Origin: Acarospora socialis
Lineage: Eukaryota > Ascomycota > Lecanoromycetes > Acarosporales > Acarosporaceae
Length of the DNA stretch: 27,270 nucleotides
Assembly: GCA_025617375.2 (NCBI GenBank)
Contig: JAMYGW020000030.1
Location: 1 to 27,270, forward strand
Direction of reading: 5' to 3'
Part shown: piece by piece, positions 24,037 through 27,270 of the stretch
Layout of the letters: each line of letters begins with the position of its first letter
How positions within the stretch are numbered: the stretch's first letter is position 1
Position numbers and translations under genes: made by a program
Notes under the pieces: generated by a model
The model's database searches: none
Told to the model about the DNA's origin: nothing
Seen by the model: only the letters and a program-made list of their open reading frames with translations

Positions 24037-25499
24037 AATACTGTTCACTTTGCGATCCGGATAGCGGCCCTGAAGTCGATGCGCATGGTCGGCTGTGGCG
24101 TGCGCGGGCGCAGCGGATAGCCGCTCATCTTGCGCTTGACCCCGCGCGGCACCTGCCTGCCTCGGGAACTCGCCACACGCTCTTCCAGGATCTCGTCCAG
24201 CACCTCCTCATGCAGGGCGAGCCTGCGCCGAGGGGGGAAAAGCCGCAAGCAGCGGCAGCTTGCGGCGCACCACGCGCACGGCATGCAGGAACGACAAACG
24301 ATCAGGGTCCACGTCGGCCCGCAGCACCGCCTCGTGCATGAGCCCGCGCACAGCGAAATGCGCCAGCAGCAGACCCCAGAACTCCTGGCGCACCAAGTCG
24401 GCAGTCTTGCTGCGCAGCACGGCCTGCGCTCCGCGGAGCTGGGTCTTCAGCTCGGCCAGCGCGCCCTCGATCTCCCAGCGCTCGTGACACAGGGCGGCCA
24501 GATCTGCGGCCGGCGCCTGCGCCGGATCCAGGATCGTGGTCACCAGCCGATACAGCGGCTCGGCATCGGCCACGCCTTCCAGCCGGTACTCGACCACGCG
24601 CACCCGCACGCCGTTGGCCGCGTGCCGCCGGTCCTTCTCGCTGGGATAGACCATGGACAGGTAGGACCCGTCCGCCAGCACCGTCTCGCGCGGCAGGCGC
24701 AGGTTGCCCTTCACCCGCCACAGCAGGTCGGCGCCGGTGGCCGCCGCTGCCCGCCACAGCGCATACCCGAAGAAGCATCGGTCGGCCAGGCACAGCATGC
24801 CCGCCCGCAGCGCCGGCACCACCGCATGGGCCAGCGTCGTCTCGCCGTCCGCATAACGGCCCAACTTGGCGCCGAACAGCACGTGCGTGCCGTTCTCCAC
24901 CAAGGCCACGAAGCGCAGCTTCGGAAACGCGCTCTCGCCGCGGCTGGCGCCCGGATAGCCGAAGGCGGTGCCGTTCTCGGCCGTGTCGGCCACGTCCAGG
25001 CTGGACCCGTCCAGGCTCACCAGCCGCCACCCTCGATACCACGCCCCCTTGGTGGCGCGCGTCGCGAGGGGCTGCACGACCTGCTCGTAAAGACAGCGCA
25101 GCGGCAGCTCGCCCAAACGGCTGCGCGCCTGCGAGATGCCGCTCTTGCCCGCCACCTTGACCGCGTCGGCGCCCCACAGCCAGCGCAGGCCCTCCAGCAG
25201 GCAGCGCAGCACCTCGCGGGTGCTGGAGCCCATGTACAGCGCCATGGCGATGGCGTAGTAGACCATCACCCGCGCCGGCAGGTCGCGCTCGCGCTCGCTC
25301 GCCTTGCCGGTCTCGGCCAGCACCTGCTGCACCCGCTCGGGCGGGAATGTCTTGGCGATCACGCCGAGGCTGATGTGGTCGCTGACACGAACGCCGGCCG
25401 GAAGGCCGGCGGGAACACACGCCATCGCTGTCGATCCCAGAAAACCTGATCGACGATATAGGGTGGCTAATCACCTAAATGAACGGTATTGGGTTTAGC
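24025..25499 (-). mobile_element. IS4-group element, copy B
   Basis: ~1.47 kb. Terminal repeats: inward from 25499, GGGCTAAACCCAATACCGTT; inward from 24025, GGGTTTAGCCCCAATACTGT, similar over about 25 bp with scattered differences. It meets copy A tail-to-tail; the 12-bp GGGTTTAGCCCC at 24025-24036 is shared by both ends. Confidence 0.85.
24045..25425 (-). pseudogene. IS4-group transposase with one homopolymer frameshift near the C-terminus
   Basis: ATG at 25425. N-terminal IS4 domain (VRVSDHISLGVIAKTFPPER, LPARVMVYYAIAMALYMGSS), then the catalytic core: Asp in LVSLDGSSLDVADTAENG, Asp in LCLADRCFFGYALW, and Glu in LCHERWEIEGALAELKTQLR. At about 24236 a run of six C (five in copy A) shifts the frame, so the main ORF stops at 24208 and the normal tail (EEVLDEILEERVASSRGRQV onward) ends at 24045. 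All catalytic residues lie before the shift, so either a sequencing error or a protein with a changed tail is possible. Confidence 0.88.
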
Positions 25500-25503
25500 C
25501 CGG

Positions 25504-25550
25504 CGTCTCCGCCCCGCCCTGCAAACTTGGCAGGGATGGAGCGGAGGCGG
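25504..25550 (-). terminator. GC-rich hairpin downstream of the carbohydrate-binding protein gene
   Basis: CTCCGC (25507-25512) pairs with GCGGAG (25541-25546) and CCCTGC (25517-25522) with GCAGGG (25530-25535), loop AAACTTG. It lies 8 bp after the stop of the minus-strand gene. No T-run follows, so termination efficiency is uncertain. Confidence 0.45.
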
Positions 25551-25557
25551 CTGGCGG

Positions 25558-25926
25558 TCAGGCGTGTGCCGGGACGGTGATGAAGAAGTGCTGGGTTGAG
25601 GTGGTCATCAGGGCGGCGGCGGTGTTGGGGAGTGCGGCGCCGTTGGCGTCGATGGCGTCGACATACAGGTTGCGGTCGGTCGCCGCCGTGCCGCCCCAGG
25701 CGTCGTTGAGAAAGGACACCGCGACATCGTGGGTGCCGGCCGCCATGGCCTGGGCAAAGGCGAAGTTCTGCACGGCGCCGGCCCCGTGCGACGCGCTCAC
25801 CGTTTGCGCGCCGCCCAGCGTCTTGCCGTCCACGGCAACTGTGAACTGCGCGTCGCCCTGGTAGGCGTCCTCCGAGAGCTGCAGCACGAGCGGGCTGGCG
25901 CTGAGGATCTGCGTGGTGACGGGCAC
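25558..25926 (-). CDS. Calcium-dependent carbohydrate-binding module (CBM60/xylan-binding-like), probable C-terminal fragment
   Basis: One ~115-residue beta-sandwich module. Signature strings: LQLSEDAYQGDAQFTVAVDG, then GAVQNFAFAQAMAAGTHDVA and VSFLNDAWGGTAATDRNLYV. The D-A-Y-x-G-D-A and N-D-A-W-G-G-T-x-x-x-D-R-N-L-Y-V pattern is that of calcium-dependent CBM60-type modules attached to secreted proteins, common in Rhodospirillales, Methylobacterium and relatives. The frame is open ten codons upstream of the GTG at 25926 to a TGA; no signal peptide or catalytic domain is present. It is therefore likely the tail of a larger secreted protein cut at the junction with AT-rich DNA. Confidence 0.8.
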   Translation of the reverse strand: MPVTTQILSASPLVLQLSEDAYQGDAQFTVAVDGKTLGGAQTVSASHGAGAVQNFAFAQAMAAGTHDVAVSFLNDAWGGTAATDRNLYVDAIDANGAALPNTAAALMTTSTQHFFITVPAHA

Positions 25927-26040
25927 GTTGGCGCTAGCGTAGCTTTTTCAAAAATCCAAGACCTTTCCTTTCTGCATCTTGTGATCATATGCCCCGCTTA
26001 CGCGACTGAAAGACGTGTAGGTCAAACAGTAAAGCAAGAT
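25927..26040. other. Composition junction with a MITE-end-like 12-mer
   Basis: GC content falls from bacterial to AT-rich within this stretch. TGCCCCGCTTAC at 25990-26001 is the exact reverse complement of the first 12 bp of the MITE end at 21788. The minus strand also has a GGAAAGG ribosome-binding-like sequence upstream of the carbohydrate-binding ORF. No gene is supported here. Confidence 0.5.
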
Positions 26041-26334
26041 TAAGCCATTAAACTTTAAAAATAAAAATAATAATCATTTTATTAGTAGTTGTATAATATA
26101 CTAATAAAACAACTAGAAACATTACTAATAATTTCTTACTAACTAATGTATTATTTACATCTATTAGCATATAGTTAAAATCTTACTACAAAAAAATAAT
26201 ATTTCTAACTTAATAGATAAATAATTGAATCAGTTATAAAAAAAATTTTTTATACCTAATAACAAACTAAAAATAAAAAAACATGTAGGCAAAAGCCTAA
26301 ACACATTTAATTGCAGGATGCAATTTTACAAAAT
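26041..26334. other. Very AT-rich non-coding segment with two perfect small hairpins
   Basis: About 85-90% A+T, no ORF. Near its right edge are TAGGC-AAAA-GCCTA (26286-26299) and AATTGCA-GGA-TGCAATT (26309-26325). On the rRNA strand these come directly after the last recognisable large-subunit rRNA sequence, as 3'-end or spacer hairpins do in organelle genomes. Confidence 0.6.
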
Positions 26335-27105
26335 TAACTTTGGATACACCCAGGTACTTTTTATGGGATCTGTGCCCCGCATAAACCGCCTCCTAGCAAT
26401 TGTTCCTGTACCCTTAGGGGAGTATAGCGATAACTATACCCCTATGGTATAGAGATAGATAAACTAAGTAAAGGTGTTTCAATTCTATCTCAACAACTAC
26501 CTTATACACTACAACCTGTTTAATCATATCCAATAACTAGCAACAGTAAAGCTGCATAGGGTCTTCTCGTCTAACTAGAGGTAAACTGTATCTGCACAGT
26601 TATTCCAATTTCACTGAGCCAATCATTGAGACAGCTGTTGTATCGTTAAATCATTCATGCAAAGACCGCATTTAACGGCCAGGGTATTCCGCTACCTTAG
26701 GACCCTCAAGGTAAGGCCGCCATTGATCGGGGTTTCAGTCAAAGCCAAGCTTATTTTAGTCAGCTAAGCAAATCCGTTAACCAGCCGACATCGGGCAGAA
26801 ATCACACTCAATACTTTGACTTTTGTCTTCGCAGAGTGCTTTGTTTTAATTAAACAGTCGTACAACACTATTCTATGCTTCCTATTCTTTACCTGATATT
26901 AATCAGGAGGAATGGCTCTCCTTATTCCGAAGTTACGGTAGTTAGTTTGCCGAGTTCCTTAATGATTGTTCACTCAAACGCCTTCGTATGCTCTACTTGC
27001 TTACTTGGGGTAGTATCTAGGTACGGTCGGGCAAAGAAGGCAAACAAAACATACAGGGATGTTACTTATAACTGCATCCCTCCTTGTTTATCTCCTTAGT
27101 TTAAC
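26335..27105 (-). rRNA. Partial large-subunit (23S-like) rRNA, organelle-type
   Basis: Read as reverse complement, conserved domain IV-V segments match bacterial 23S rRNA from memory. These include the region around CTACCTTAGGACC (26692-26704), GCCGCCATTGATCGGGGTTT (26717-26736), AATTTCACTGAGCC (26607-26620), GGGTCTTCTCGTCT (26559-26572), and CGAAGTTACGGTAGTTAGTT (26928-26947) with GCCGAGTTCCTTAATGAT after it. Coverage is roughly E. coli positions 1600-2450. The peptidyl-transferase stretch beyond ~2450 is not found in the sequence beyond. High A+T, shortened variable helices and repeat hairpins at both edges point to a mitochondrial (less likely plastid) gene that is fragmented, intron-split or cut. 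Confidence 0.88.
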
Positions 27106-27193
27106 TGTTTACAGTTTTTCCAGAACCTTTGTCACTTTGTACATAAAGGTTGTTTACAGTTTCCAGATCCTTTGTGAATTTGTACATAAAGGT
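27106..27193. repeat. Two tandem ~44-bp units, each with a hairpin
   Basis: 27106-27150 and 27151-27193 share TGTTTACAGTTT, CCTTTGT and TTTGTACATAAAGGT. Within each, CCTTT pairs with AAAGG. A further short repeat, TGTAAACTTAGA, occurs at 27202-27213 and 27242-27253. Such hairpin repeats are common in organelle spacers and variable rRNA regions. Confidence 0.75.
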
Positions 27194-27270
27194 TATTTAA
27201 ATGTAAACTTAGATTTTCTCATCGTTTTTCATCCTTTAGGATGTAAACTTAGAGGCCGTTACTTTAACTA

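Noticed and set aside
24130-25449. 439-codon plus-strand frame opposite IS4 copy B
   Set aside because: Antisense to a transposase with clear catalytic motifs; no domain of its own.
26875-27099. 74-codon open frame within the AT-rich segment
   Set aside because: It lies on the complement of conserved LSU rRNA sequence and is not coding.
26335-27105. Reading the AT-rich rRNA as a bacterial 23S gene of the same replicon
   Set aside because: Composition, shortened helices, hairpin repeats and the abrupt loss of domain V beyond ~2450 do not fit a GC-rich bacterial rrn operon.
27106-27193. Tandem units at the right edge as a CRISPR array
   Set aside because: Only two adjacent diverged units with no spacers; better explained as organelle hairpin repeats.

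Overview
The first ~25.9 kb is very GC-rich DNA, probably plasmid or genomic-island sequence from an alphaproteobacterium. Acetobacteraceae or Azospirillaceae-like Rhodospirillales are my best guess, from protein style only. The last ~1.25 kb (from about 26,000) is strongly AT-rich and carries part of an organelle-like large-subunit rRNA on the minus strand. The two parts do not belong to the same replicon type, so the window is either an assembly chimera or an unusual integration.

Layout: (a) 125-2708, minus strand: AbrB-type antitoxin, PIN toxin, serine resolvase, then remnants of an MFS gene and a YncE-like propeller gene. (b) 2817-4277: IS4-family element. (c) 4285-5548: frameshifted XRE regulator, LPD29-domain gene with terminator, and a proline-rich ORF cut by an IS. 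(d) 5549-6900: ISAzo13-family element. (e) 6903-10633: T4SS coupling-protein (VirD4/TraG) gene missing its 5' end and split by IS5 (7517-8410) and ISAs1 (8453-9687) elements, both with clean target duplications. (f) 10615-13135: five small genes of unknown function in operon-like order. (g) 13497-13876, minus: RHH protein plus ParA C-terminus, cut by a second, inverted ISAzo13 copy (13879-14612). (h) 14614-18576: IS3, an IS50-like IS4 element and a decayed ISAs1. (i) 18577-18880: 304-bp mini-element with Tn3-like 38-bp ends, then the 3' end of a SNF2-type helicase. (j) 19147-22473, minus: Phd antitoxin, PIN toxin (split by a 157-bp MITE) and tyrosine integrase (split by an IS66 element), with overlapping stops and starts. 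(k) 22749-23608: divergent second integrase. (l) 23611-25499: two tail-to-tail IS4-group copies. (m) 25558-25926: carbohydrate-binding module fragment. (n) 26002-27270: AT-rich rRNA DNA.

Functionally this is a mobile-element graveyard on a conjugative/partitioned plasmid backbone (coupling protein, ParA/RHH). Its most notable theme is that both toxin-antitoxin pairs are followed directly by a site-specific recombinase gene, one serine and one tyrosine, and each has a perfect palindrome upstream of its antitoxin. Recent IS elements are largely intact while older cargo carries about a dozen frameshifts. No relaxase, replication gene, CRISPR array or tRNA was recognised.
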